Assembly (NCBI GenBank): GCA_947252975.1
Contig: CAMXWX010000006.1
Location: 1 to 36,613 of the forward strand
DNA length: 36,613 nt
Source: an uncultured Gardnerella sp.
GTDB taxonomy: Bacteria > Actinomycetota > Actinomycetes > Actinomycetales > Bifidobacteriaceae
Reading direction: 5' to 3'
The position numbers were made by a program, and so were the translations under genes. The stretch's first letter is position 1; each line of letters begins with the position of its first letter. Shown here in pieces: positions 1-8,665 of the stretch. The notes under the pieces were generated by a model, which saw only the letters and a list, made by a program, of their open reading frames with translations, was not told the origin of the DNA and did not search any database.

Positions 1-2
1 CT

Positions 3-35
3 TCGTCGGCAGCGTCAGATGTGTATAAGAGACAG
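3..35 (+). other. Illumina Nextera read-1 adapter (artefact)
   Basis: These 33 bases match the Nextera transposase read-1 adapter from end to end. Positions 17-35 are the 19-base Tn5 mosaic end (AGATGTGTATAAGAGACAG). This is library-preparation sequence left on the end of a contig, not genomic DNA. Genomic sequence starts at about position 36, so anything upstream of the nicotinamidase gene is missing because the contig ends here. Confidence 0.97.
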
Positions 36-36
36 C

Positions 37-81
37 GATAGGGTGTGGGAGACTAACACGCTGCCGCATTATTCTTTCTAG
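37..81 (+). CDS. Possible C-terminal tail of a truncated upstream gene
   Basis: From the adapter junction one frame stays open for 14 codons (DRVWETNTLPHYSF) and ends in TAG at 79-81, immediately before an intrinsic terminator. That arrangement fits the last codons of an upstream gene cut off by the contig end. I do not recognise the tail, and a short open frame can occur by chance. Confidence 0.25.
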   Translation, partial: DRVWETNTLPHYSF

Positions 82-108
82 CGGGGAGTATAAACTCCCC
101 GCTTTTTT
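81..108 (+). terminator. Rho-independent terminator
   Basis: A perfect 9-bp stem GCGGGGAGT/ACTCCCCGC (81-89 and 94-102) has a 4-nt loop (ATAA) and is followed by six T residues. It ends the transcript of the truncated upstream gene. Confidence 0.93.
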
Positions 109-265
109 GTTTTCCGCGTTTTGTTCCTGATTCTGCGGTTTAGAGCAACAAAAAGCGAAAAGCTGCCATAGTGCGATTGTATCAAAACATGTTAGTGTAA
201 AGAATCTTGTTAGCGTAAAGAGTAATGTGTAAGTGTAGCTTTAACACAATTAAACGGAAGTATGT

Positions 266-820
266 ATGAAAAAGGCTCTTATCAACATTGATTACACGAA
301 TGATTTCGTTGCAAATGACGGCTCGCTTACAGTAGGAGAGCCTGCACAAAAGCTCGAGAAGCGCATTACAGAGATATCACAAGAATTTCTTGATGCTGGT
401 GAATTCGTGGTTTTTGCAATCGATACGCATCATCTAAATGACCCGTATCATCCTGAAACTAAGCTTTTCCCACCTCATAATATTGCAGGAACTCATGGCC
501 AGAAGTTATATGGCACTCTTGGCGATTTTTATGAAGCAAATAAAGATAAAAGCAACGTGTATTACATTCATAAAACTCGCTACTCTTCGTTTAATGGCAC
601 GGATTTGCTGATTAAGCTGCGCGAACGTCACATTGAAGAGCTGCACTTGGTGGGAGTTTGCACGGATATTTGCGTACTCCACACTGCTGTTGATGCGTAT
701 AATCTTGGATTCAAAATCGTAGTTCACAAAGATGCAGTCGCAAGCTTTGATTCGCAAGGTCACGAGTGGGCTTTGCGTCACTTTAAGACTTGCCTTAATG
801 CGGATATTGTAGAAGGCTGA
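266..820 (+). CDS. pncA: Nicotinamidase / isochorismatase-family cysteine hydrolase
   Basis: This 184-residue protein has the full length of the isochorismatase-like amidase family. The catalytic triad is visible: Asp9 (IDYTNDF), Lys103 (HKTRYSSF) and the nucleophile Cys136 (GVCTDICV). Metal-ligand positions typical of nicotinamidases are also present: Asp53, His55 (DTHH) and His71 (PPHN). The expected reaction is nicotinamide to nicotinate plus ammonia in cytoplasmic NAD salvage. GGAAG at 256-260 precedes the ATG by five bases and supports this start. The gene stands alone between two terminators (81-108 and 876-906). Substrate is inferred from the family; a related amidase activity cannot be excluded. 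Confidence 0.85.
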   Translation: MKKALINIDYTNDFVANDGSLTVGEPAQKLEKRITEISQEFLDAGEFVVFAIDTHHLNDPYHPETKLFPPHNIAGTHGQKLYGTLGDFYEANKDKSNVYYIHKTRYSSFNGTDLLIKLRERHIEELHLVGVCTDICVLHTAVDAYNLGFKIVVHKDAVASFDSQGHEWALRHFKTCLNADIVEG

Positions 821-875
821 GAATTTTAGCTACAAACTATTTAAATAATTAATAAATAGTTATTAAAAATAATCG

Positions 876-906
876 ACGCTGGTTGCTTTGAGCTGCCAGC
901 GTTTTT
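876..906 (+). terminator. Rho-independent terminator after pncA
   Basis: A 7-bp stem ACGCTGG/CCAGCGT (876-882 and 896-902) with a 13-nt loop is followed by T residues. It separates the nicotinamidase gene from the metal-transport locus. Confidence 0.8.
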
Positions 907-925
907 GTTTATTCGGAGTGTCGAC

Positions 926-955
926 TTGACTATTAATGAGAATCATTATTATTAT
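926..955 (+). promoter_or_regulatory. Promoter with overlapping Fur-family (Zur/Fur) operator
   Basis: TTGACT (926-931) and TATTAT (950-955), 18 bases apart, form a plausible -35/-10 pair. The spacer holds the palindrome TAATGAGAATCATTA (934-948). Bases 932-950 match the classical 19-base Fur box GATAATGATAATCATTATC at 15 positions. A metal-loaded repressor bound here would block RNA polymerase. The downstream genes encode a zinc/manganese-type ABC transporter, so I infer Zur (or another FUR-family regulator) control of the whole unit. Confidence 0.75.
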
Positions 956-1054
956 TGATAGACGTTGTAAAGATGTCTTCCATAGTCATTCGTGAAAGAA
1001 GAGCGCGAATAGGCGAAATAGAGAAGATGAAGTGTAGAGAGCGAAATAATAATT

Positions 1055-3334
1055 ATGACTAAGGTCATTAGGAATATTGTGAAACGTGCTTTTGCAATGG
1101 CAAGTGTTGCAATACTTGCCATTGCCGTGCTCGCATCAGGATTTAGTGCAGCTTTACCGGCAGTTGCATTAGAAAATAGTAATCCTGGTGAAAAATACGA
1201 TCCTACAAAAAAGGAAGTGCTAAGTCACGGCCATACGGACGTATTTTACCCAATTCAATACAATGGTAAGTTCATTATGGCCGTCGAAAAAGACGGTGCC
1301 ACTTTCTTAAAGCCTGAAAACACTACTTTGCACGTAGCAAAAAACACGTATACTACAAAATCGCAGCTTCCTGCGCTCGCTACTGAATACTACTATCTCG
1401 ATAGCTCCGGAAATCAAAAAGGAAATCCTCTCTTCCCGGGTTGGGACACAGGTTATGCTGCAACTTTAGTTGGCGCACCTCACGCAGATGACGCAACAGC
1501 AGATATTGCAATTCAGCAAGTTACTGGACCAATGAACGGGCGCATTCTGCTTTGGACTACCGATGGTGCTGGTAAAAATTCGAAGAAATTATCGTTTGAA
1601 GAGAACGATTTAGACGACGAACCTGATACTGATGGCAGTCGATTTATGCTACCTGGCGTAATTCACCAACATACTGCTGGCCACGTGCATGCAAACTGGG
1701 GATTTACGCAGCCTGGCGTTTACAAACTAAAAGTAGCAGCAACTATTACAAATAAGAACACTAAGAAGCAGATCACAACCGAACCTGCAGAATACACTTT
1801 TGAAGTAGAAGATACATATTCAGGCGAAGTACCTGCTTCTGGCATTACGGAAACGCTTGATTTGCACCGTCGCGGTGATTTTATTAATCCTGACGATGAT
1901 GAAGAAGCGCACGAAGCTTCCAAAGATCATAAAGACACGGATAAAGACGATGGCGGCGATATGCGCATCGGCAATATTCGTGATTCCGGACCTCATCCGC
2001 ATTATCATTCATACGAAGGTTATGGTGGTTTAGACTTAAAAGTAGTTAACAAACCAAAGGGCGCTCGTATTGAGTGGAGATATGTGCGTGCTGACGAAGG
2101 TCCTGACGCGTATGGAACCACTCTTTTTGCTGAGAGATTGCAGCTTCCAGCTGAGCCTGCAATGAACAAGATGAAAGTGTATGCTCACGCAACTGAAGGT
2201 GAAACGCAAGTTGGCAAAGATACTGCGTCTGCAACCATCGCCGTTGAAGATCACGGTGCCGACGGACATCCTGTAGTAAAAGCAATTGCTCCTTATAAGC
2301 GTTTCAAACCAGGGGATACTTTACACGCGAAAACATTATTGCTTAACCCTCATGTTGCAACCGACGGTGTTACCGGTGCGCCAATTGACGATCCGACAAG
2401 TCCAGTAACTTCCATTGTCAAAGATTATGTTTGGTTGATGAAAAAGGAAGGAGAAAGCGAATTTAAGCGCATTCCGGGTGCTGCAAGCAGCAAGTTGGAG
2501 CTAAAACTTGATGCGTCAATGCAAGGTGCAACGATTCGTCCTTCCTTAGTTTTAAAGAACGGTGAACTTTACCGCAATAAAATGTTTGATGAGTTTTGCG
2601 ATTATGTTATTGAGATGAAGGGCGTTCCTCACTCTCATAACAATGATGGCGATGATAATCAAAGCGGTTCTGATTCTGAAGATGATGAGAACCCTCACGG
2701 GAAAAAGCACCATGAGAAGCGTCATAATAAGCGCAAAAATAAGACTAAGCATTTTGTTGGTGGAAAGAACTTTTTGAAAGGTGTATTCGGCGGCACTGCA
2801 AATTCGGGACTATTTGGATCTAGTTCTAATGGTGGATTCCAATTCGAATCTAATTTCTTTAAGAAATCCAACAGAAAATTCAAGCGCACAAAGAAGAATC
2901 GCAATAAGATTAACCGCACTAATCGTAAGAATAATTCTAAAAATAATACGCAAAGTGGTGCTAGTTCTGATTCTAGTTCTTTTACAAGAACAGAAAATTC
3001 AAGCGGAACTCATACTAAGAACAAGAGCTCTAAGAAAAGTGGACAGACTATTCGTAATTTCGTAAGAACAGATAATAATTCTGGCAATAAGTCTAAAAAT
3101 AGTTCTGTCAATAACTCTGATTTTGTTAAGAATACTGAACGTCATGCTTTGCAAGGTGCAAGGCAATACAACGAAGAATCTGATGAAGCGTATGAAGATG
3201 ATTCAGATGATACAAAAGGTGATGGTTCCTCGACTAAGTGGGTTGCGGTTGCAGCTTCAGGTGCGAGCGTCGGCTTATGCACAATAACTGGCGCATGCGG
3301 AGCATTGATACGTTCTAAATTGAAATTGTTGTAA
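1055..3334 (+). CDS. Membrane-anchored surface protein with actinobacterial wall-repeat domain (transporter-associated, no. 1)
   Basis: This 759-residue secreted protein has a signal peptide with a hydrophobic core (about residues 14-38). One copy of the actinobacterial surface-anchored repeat (TIGR03769 / 'choice-of-anchor M' type) follows. Its hallmarks are GHTDVF near residue 59, HVHANWGF near 215 and PGVYKLKV. The middle contains Ig-like beta-rich sequence and a His-rich patch (HPHYHSYEGYGG). A long Asp/His- then Lys/Asn/Ser-rich low-complexity stalk (about 525-725) leads to a C-terminal hydrophobic segment (about 729-750) and a basic tail. There is no LPXTG. The ribosome-binding site is weak. 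It is the first gene of the six-gene metal-transporter unit, 34 bases before the next. Metal binding by the repeat is inferred. Confidence 0.8.
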   Translation: MTKVIRNIVKRAFAMASVAILAIAVLASGFSAALPAVALENSNPGEKYDPTKKEVLSHGHTDVFYPIQYNGKFIMAVEKDGATFLKPENTTLHVAKNTYTTKSQLPALATEYYYLDSSGNQKGNPLFPGWDTGYAATLVGAPHADDATADIAIQQVTGPMNGRILLWTTDGAGKNSKKLSFEENDLDDEPDTDGSRFMLPGVIHQHTAGHVHANWGFTQPGVYKLKVAATITNKNTKKQITTEPAEYTFEVEDTYSGEVPASGITETLDLHRRGDFINPDDDEEAHEASKDHKDTDKDDGGDMRIGNIRDSGPHPHYHSYEGYGGLDLKVVNKPKGARIEWRYVRADEGPDAYGTTLFAERLQLPAEPAMNKMKVYAHATEGETQVGKDTASATIAVEDHGADGHPVVKAIAPYKRFKPGDTLHAKTLLLNPHVATDGVTGAPIDDPTSPVTSIVKDYVWLMKKEGESEFKRIPGAASSKLELKLDASMQGATIRPSLVLKNGELYRNKMFDEFCDYVIEMKGVPHSHNNDGDDNQSGSDSEDDENPHGKKHHEKRHNKRKNKTKHFVGGKNFLKGVFGGTANSGLFGSSSNGGFQFESNFFKKSNRKFKRTKKNRNKINRTNRKNNSKNNTQSGASSDSSSFTRTENSSGTHTKNKSSKKSGQTIRNFVRTDNNSGNKSKNSSVNNSDFVKNTERHALQGARQYNEESDEAYEDDSDDTKGDGSSTKWVAVAASGASVGLCTITGACGALIRSKLKLL

Positions 3335-3368
3335 ATAATATTCGTATTATTACTAGAAAGTTTAAATA

Positions 3369-4568
3369 ATGAATTACAAACAAAATGAAACATTGCAAGT
3401 AAAACGAAAGCATGTATATTCTACTGCGTTGCTTGCACTCATATTTTCTTTAGTAACTTTGGTTGCATCTTTATGTGTACCAAATCCAATGCAGGAAACT
3501 GCTTATGCTAATGAAGGCAATCAGCCAGTTATGATTCAAGCAGGTCATGCTGATTTTGGACCAACGCTAATCGACGGCAAATGGAAATTGAAGATTCGCG
3601 ATGATACTGGTGACGAACCAGTGTGGCGAGACCCAGAAAATGTGGTATTTAAATTAGGTAGCAATTCAATAATTCCTATGCCTGATGATGCTGCCTACAG
3701 TTTTATTGGCGAAAAGCCTGGAACCAAGCTTTACGTAATTCCACAAACTCAAAATCCTGATGTGCCGTGGCTTGGTTGGAATACGCAGGAAGGTGGCGTG
3801 CTTAACGAGCTCGATCGCGGTGCAAACCTTTCTCTTGAAGGAGTAAGCGGCCCGGGTAAACTGCATGTTTACTTAGAAAATGGCAACAACAATCCACAGC
3901 AACTTTGGGATAGTACTAAAGGATATCCGCAAAACAGCTGGATTGAAGCCAACGCTCATACTCACGTGAATTGGGTGTTTTCTAAGCCTGGAATTTATCA
4001 TGTGAAGCTTACTTTTTCAGGAAAGCTTAAAAATGGACGCGCAGTAAGCGATACGCGTGTTCTTAATTTTGCGGTTGGAGATAATACCGATCCTAATGCT
4101 GCTTTAGGTGCGAGTGCTGCTGGAGCAAGTGGCAACGAGGGCGATGAAGAGGGTCAAGATGAAGAAGATAACGATGAATCCGAAAAAGATGAAGCTAATC
4201 ATCATCACGAACTCCTTCACAACAAGCATAAGCATTCTCACAAAGTATCTGAAAAAAGTGACGATACAGCTTTAGTTCTTCAAATCGTAGGTATTTTCGT
4301 GGCTATTATTGCCGTAATTATTGTGATTTTTGTACTAATAGCTGTAGTTAAAAGCAAGAAAGCACGAAATCTTGCGCTTGCTAAGCAAGTTTCTGCACAA
4401 GCTAATCAACAGTATGCAAATAATGCAAATTTTGTGAATAATGCAAATGGCGACAGTACTTTGTCAAATCTAGTGCGTGATCAAGAAACGACAGTGATGT
4501 CACCAATTAATAATTCTCAATATTCTCAATCAGACAATATGCAATCTGATGGTACTCAGTGGAAATAA
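3369..4568 (+). CDS. Membrane-anchored surface protein with wall-repeat domain (no. 2)
   Basis: This 399-residue protein has an N-terminal signal peptide (hydrophobic about 18-37) and a single, complete wall-repeat domain. The domain opens with AGHADFG (about residue 58), continues with a central VPWLGWNT, and closes with NAHTHVNWVF and KPGIYHVKL. An acidic then His-rich linker follows (DEEDNDESEKDEANHHHELL and HKHSHK), which could act as a metal sponge. One strong transmembrane helix (about 300-325) is followed by a basic stop-transfer (KSKKAR) and a cytoplasmic tail of about 70 residues rich in Asn/Gln. It is the most compact of the three paralogues, 34 bases after the first and directly before the third. 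The family belongs to the 'anchored repeat' ABC transporter loci; its exact function is not established. Confidence 0.8.
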   Translation: MNYKQNETLQVKRKHVYSTALLALIFSLVTLVASLCVPNPMQETAYANEGNQPVMIQAGHADFGPTLIDGKWKLKIRDDTGDEPVWRDPENVVFKLGSNSIIPMPDDAAYSFIGEKPGTKLYVIPQTQNPDVPWLGWNTQEGGVLNELDRGANLSLEGVSGPGKLHVYLENGNNNPQQLWDSTKGYPQNSWIEANAHTHVNWVFSKPGIYHVKLTFSGKLKNGRAVSDTRVLNFAVGDNTDPNAALGASAAGASGNEGDEEGQDEEDNDESEKDEANHHHELLHNKHKHSHKVSEKSDDTALVLQIVGIFVAIIAVIIVIFVLIAVVKSKKARNLALAKQVSAQANQQYANNANFVNNANGDSTLSNLVRDQETTVMSPINNSQYSQSDNMQSDGTQWK

Positions 4569-4581
4569 TGGTGTGACGAAA

Positions 4582-6753
4582 ATGGTTCGTAATAGTATAA
4601 AGAAATTATCTCGCGCTTTGTTGGTGGGCGTGTGCTTGTGTGGCATGATGATGGGAACTCCCACGGCTTTTGCTGACAATGGTAGTGACGCAACTGTTGT
4701 AAGCGGAAAGAAATCTTCTAAAGATTTTGCCGAAATAAAGAAAGCTAATTGTGAGGCGTGTGCCGCTGCTCGCTTAGATAAAACTGCTTCGCAACCTGCG
4801 GCTGATAGTAAAGCTACAATATGCCACGCGTATAAAGGTCATACTGACGTTTTTGCAACTTTCTTTGATGCTACAAGCAAGCGCATGGTATTAGGTACCT
4901 TGGGCGATGCGTTTGAAAGTGAAGATCATAATGGCACTCGGTATGATACGAATCGACTTATTTTTGAAGTCGGCTCTAAAAATATCATGCAGTTTTCCAA
5001 AGATGAGAACGATCCGATAATAAAAGAAATCTACGCAACAACTCGCGAAGGTGTAGTCTGGTTCTTTGATCAATCTGGAGCTGGAAATACTGGTGCATTA
5101 TGGCCTGGTTTAGATACTAGACCGTTATATGAGGGAGCTGGTTCTACAAAAATTAATCCAACAGTCAAACTGTCATTAACTGGTATCGAAGCACCCCACA
5201 ACGGCGAAGTTTTTATGTACAGTCGCAGCGGTGACGATTATGAGAAAATGCTCGGCTCTGCTGAAAACTGGCCGAAAGATGTTGACATTACTGATGATGG
5301 TGGTAGTGGAAAGCATTCGCACATGTATTGGTCTTTTAACCGTCCTGGTGTGTACAAGCTAAAAATGAAGGCTACTACTACCGTTGGTGACGAGGAGCAA
5401 AGTTCTGAGCAAGTCTATACATTCCACGTCACTAATCATGATGTAACAGCTGGGGATTTTGCTGATTATGATGGCGCATCTTTTGACGGTGGCGAAGATG
5501 GCGAAGAAGATTCAGATGATAATGATGATTCTCAAAGTGAGGATCACAGCATTAATGTGCAACAAAGTAACGGATCTTTCTTCATTAACGGTAACAACAA
5601 CACTGTGTATGTGACTCCATGGCCTGGAGCAAAAATGCAGCAACAAGGACTTTTTGGAAGTAATAATGGTGGTCTTATTAATGGGGAACATAACGCTAAA
5701 AACGGAAAGCAAGTTTCTCAAAGTCAGCAATCTGCTGTGACAAAGTTCAAAGACATCAAGGGCGACAAACTTGTTATAGATCATGGTCACGTTGATATTG
5801 CTGTATATACTGGCGATTCAAATAAAGTTGATATGGCTGTGCAAGAAGATGTGACAGGAAGCCACGTCTTTAGAGACCCGGATACAGTTGTATTCGCAGT
5901 TGGTGATGCTGGTAAAACTAACGGCGTGTATCGTATACCGCAAACACAAATTGATGGTGTGCCATGGATGGGTTGGAATAATCAGTCTATGAATCCGCAT
6001 AAGCCAACTCAATTGAGCCTAACAGGAGTTGAAGGTCCTGGAAATGTACGTGTCTGGATGTTTGGCGGCTTGGGCGGTGGAGATCAAGAGATTTTCTCCA
6101 CTCAAGGAGCAACAGATTATACGATACCTGCAAATACGCATGCTCATGCGAATTGGGATTTCGACGAACCGGGATATTACACATTGCAATTCCAAGCTTC
6201 TGACGGGAATTCTACAGTAACTCGCAATATTCATGTTGCTGTCGGTGTAGATCCACAAGAAACACCAATGGGGTATGCTGACGGCGGCGAAGGTAATGAA
6301 AGAAAGGATACACAAGGCAAAAAGGTTGATCCTTCTGCACCTTATAATCCACCAAAACCTGCTAATTTGCCTCGTTCCGGCGGAAATAATGGCGGCCATG
6401 GAATAGGTGCCGTTGGTGGTGGAAATTCTTTTGTTGGTGGTCGTGGTTTTGGATCAAATAATTCACACTCTGGAAAACAATTGCCAAGAAAAGCTAAAAA
6501 GCATAAAGGTCTTGTTTCAAAAATTAGTAACAAGAGACTTGCTAAAAGTTTGTACCGACAGAAGTTGAACGATAATGACGATGTTGTGAAGTCTGAAGCA
6601 AAAGGTGTAACAGGATTATTTAAGCGAAATCCTTTACTTGCTTATTCGCTTCTTGCTGGTGGAATTATTGCTGTGCTTGGCGTTTTGGGTGCAGGAATTT
6701 GGTATCTACACAAGCGTGGACTTGTTAGCTTCAACTGGTTGTTGCGCTATTAG
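4582..6753 (+). CDS. Membrane-anchored surface protein with two wall-repeat domains (no. 3)
   Basis: I place the start at ATG 4582, 13 bases after the previous stop, because the signal peptide fits from there; an upstream in-frame ATG at 4549 would overlap the preceding gene. The protein is about 723 residues, and numbers here count from 4582. After the signal peptide comes a Cys pair (CEACAA). The first repeat (GHTDVFATF to KHSHMYWSF, PGVYKLKM) spans about 85-285. An Asp/Ser-rich linker leads to a second repeat (GHVDIAVY, VPWMGWNN, NTHAHANWDF, PGYYTLQF) at about 405-565. A Gly/Asn-rich stretch contains an internal LPRSG, then a basic region and a transmembrane helix near the C-terminus (about 685-706) with a short tail. 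LPRSG lies about 120 residues before the end, so it is not a standard sorting signal. It ends 18 bases before the substrate-binding gene. Confidence 0.8.
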   Translation: MVRNSIKKLSRALLVGVCLCGMMMGTPTAFADNGSDATVVSGKKSSKDFAEIKKANCEACAAARLDKTASQPAADSKATICHAYKGHTDVFATFFDATSKRMVLGTLGDAFESEDHNGTRYDTNRLIFEVGSKNIMQFSKDENDPIIKEIYATTREGVVWFFDQSGAGNTGALWPGLDTRPLYEGAGSTKINPTVKLSLTGIEAPHNGEVFMYSRSGDDYEKMLGSAENWPKDVDITDDGGSGKHSHMYWSFNRPGVYKLKMKATTTVGDEEQSSEQVYTFHVTNHDVTAGDFADYDGASFDGGEDGEEDSDDNDDSQSEDHSINVQQSNGSFFINGNNNTVYVTPWPGAKMQQQGLFGSNNGGLINGEHNAKNGKQVSQSQQSAVTKFKDIKGDKLVIDHGHVDIAVYTGDSNKVDMAVQEDVTGSHVFRDPDTVVFAVGDAGKTNGVYRIPQTQIDGVPWMGWNNQSMNPHKPTQLSLTGVEGPGNVRVWMFGGLGGGDQEIFSTQGATDYTIPANTHAHANWDFDEPGYYTLQFQASDGNSTVTRNIHVAVGVDPQETPMGYADGGEGNERKDTQGKKVDPSAPYNPPKPANLPRSGGNNGGHGIGAVGGGNSFVGGRGFGSNNSHSGKQLPRKAKKHKGLVSKISNKRLAKSLYRQKLNDNDDVVKSEAKGVTGLFKRNPLLAYSLLAGGIIAVLGVLGAGIWYLHKRGLVSFNWLLRY

Positions 6754-6771
6754 TAGTAGGAGTGTGTAAGG

Positions 6772-8601
6772 GTGATTCGTAAGCCCAAAAAAGTAAAGCA
6801 AACTTTGTTCTCTTCGCTTGCTGCAATTGCAGCCGTTGCGCTTATTTTGCCGCTTTCTGCTTGTGGTAGTGCTAATGGGAATCGTGCAGTACATCGCGAT
6901 GGTCGCATTAATGTAGTTACAACTACAGGCGTTTTGCGAGATATGGTTGCGAATGTGGCAGGAGACGCGGCAAATGTGAGCGCGATTGTGCCAGATAACG
7001 CGGATCCGCATTCGTACGAGCCGCGTTTGCGCTCAATTAGAGACGTTGTGTACGCGGATGTTGCTTTTAGCAATTACATGATGCTTGAAGAACACGGCGT
7101 AATTACAGCTTTGGACGCTAATTTGCGAAAAGGCGTGCCAAATGTGCAACTTGCGGAAGAAAGCGTTAAGCACGCGGCGGATATTATTCCGATGATAGAA
7201 GACGTGTCTTTAGACACGATTTGGCTAGGGCTTGCTACAGAACGCATGGCTGCGCAACCGAGCGAGGAAGCGCATAGCGCGCAAGGCGCTACAAGTGCAA
7301 ATACGCAAAAGCGTGCGGAAGAATCGCCCTCGGCGGCGGCTGGTGAGTTAGCTTCGCTAAACAATCTCAATAAAACAAAAACAAATTCAAAACAAGATAG
7401 CCAACTAGAAAAGTCGGGTCAATCTTTGCAATCGAATGCGCCATCTACGGCAACAAAAGAAGGTCGCGCGACTGTAATAAAGCCTAACGCATACAACATG
7501 AAGCGCTCCGACAGAATACGCTTAACAGCAACAAAAGTAAAGGGGCCTGGCGCGCTATTTGCATATTTGACTGGCACTTTTGGAAGCGTAGAAACATACT
7601 TTAACAGCGCAAACGGCATAAGCGCAAACGACCATGTAGACTTGCCAGCAGACGCGCACACGCATTTAAGCTGGGCGTTTAGCAAGCCAGGCGAATACAC
7701 TCTTGACTTGCACGCCGATATGCTAAACGCGCAAAACGAGGTAGTTTCTAGCCTTGGAAACACCAAAATGCGATTTGCTGTAGGCATAAACGCGCAAAAA
7801 ATAGCCAAAAAACGTGGAGCTAGCGTAGTGCTAAACAAAGGTCATGCAGATTTAGCTTACGACTTAGCAAAACGCGGATTTGTGTACCGCGTAGATACTT
7901 TGCAAGAAAAGCGCTCCGCTGCGCCAAAACGCGTGTATTACAAGCCGCGCGATGTGGTTGTAGAAGTTCCAACTAACGCACTAAAAGAGATACCAGCCGA
8001 GCAAGGATACAGGTTTTTGGGAGCTGCAAGGCAGAAGATTTATCAGCTGCCGCAAGCAGTTTTAGGAAAGCATGTTCACGGAGACATTGACCCGCATTTG
8101 TGGCAATCCGTAAAAAATGGCATAGCATACGTGCGCACAATCGCAGATCGCCTTTGCGAAGTGGACGCTAAAAATGCTCGTAAATATCGCGAAAATGCGG
8201 ACCGATACATTAACAAGCTTCTAGATGTAGACGCGTATATGCGCAAAAAAGTTGCGTCAATACCAAAAGAGAAGCGCAATTTAGTTACAACGCACGACGC
8301 TTTTGCATACTTGGGTAAAGCTTACGGCGTGAATATTGCAGGATTTGTAACGATTAATCCTTCGAGCGAGCCGAGCGTGCAAGATAGGCGTAGATTGCAG
8401 CAGATTTTGCGCGATTTAGAGATTCCCGCTGTGTTTTTGGAGCCAAATTTGATCTCGCGTTCGTCTGTGCTTAAAGAGCTTGCGGCGCAAGCGCACGTAA
8501 AAGTTTGCCCGATTTATGGAGACGCTTTCGATTCTAAAGTGCGAACTTATGCGGATATGATGCGAGCGAATGCGGATTCTTTGGCAAAGTGTTTGAAGTG
8601 A
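6772..8601 (+). CDS. Anchored-repeat ABC transporter, metal substrate-binding lipoprotein with inserted wall-repeat
   Basis: This 609-residue protein starts at GTG 6772. Its lipoprotein signal (LPLSAC, lipid-modified Cys31) precedes a cluster-A-I (ZnuA/TroA-type) metal-binding fold. The expected ligands are visible: His80 (DPHSYEP), His442 (GDIDPHLW), His508 (TTHDAF) and Asp584 (YGDAFD). The His-His-His-Asp set is the zinc/TroA pattern, whereas manganese-specific relatives have Glu at the third position. Between ligands one and two, where ZnuA has its His-rich loop, about 300 residues of wall-repeat sequence are inserted. The half with DAHTHLSWAF and PGEYTLDL comes before the half with KGHADLAYD, the reverse of the order in the three surface proteins. 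An Ala/Ser/Gln-rich linker of about 75 residues precedes the insertion. It is followed by the ATPase and permease genes. Confidence 0.88.
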   Translation: MIRKPKKVKQTLFSSLAAIAAVALILPLSACGSANGNRAVHRDGRINVVTTTGVLRDMVANVAGDAANVSAIVPDNADPHSYEPRLRSIRDVVYADVAFSNYMMLEEHGVITALDANLRKGVPNVQLAEESVKHAADIIPMIEDVSLDTIWLGLATERMAAQPSEEAHSAQGATSANTQKRAEESPSAAAGELASLNNLNKTKTNSKQDSQLEKSGQSLQSNAPSTATKEGRATVIKPNAYNMKRSDRIRLTATKVKGPGALFAYLTGTFGSVETYFNSANGISANDHVDLPADAHTHLSWAFSKPGEYTLDLHADMLNAQNEVVSSLGNTKMRFAVGINAQKIAKKRGASVVLNKGHADLAYDLAKRGFVYRVDTLQEKRSAAPKRVYYKPRDVVVEVPTNALKEIPAEQGYRFLGAARQKIYQLPQAVLGKHVHGDIDPHLWQSVKNGIAYVRTIADRLCEVDAKNARKYRENADRYINKLLDVDAYMRKKVASIPKEKRNLVTTHDAFAYLGKAYGVNIAGFVTINPSSEPSVQDRRRLQQILRDLEIPAVFLEPNLISRSSVLKELAAQAHVKVCPIYGDAFDSKVRTYADMMRANADSLAKCLK

Positions 8602-8665
8602 GATTGATGGTGGATTTATGTTGAATTTAAGTGAGATTTAAGCGATGAGGATTGATGAGGGAAAT

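Noticed and set aside
36..80. Possible tRNA or rRNA end next to the adapter
   Set aside because: No tRNA-like arms or CCA-type end can be folded; a short open frame ending just before the terminator is a better explanation.
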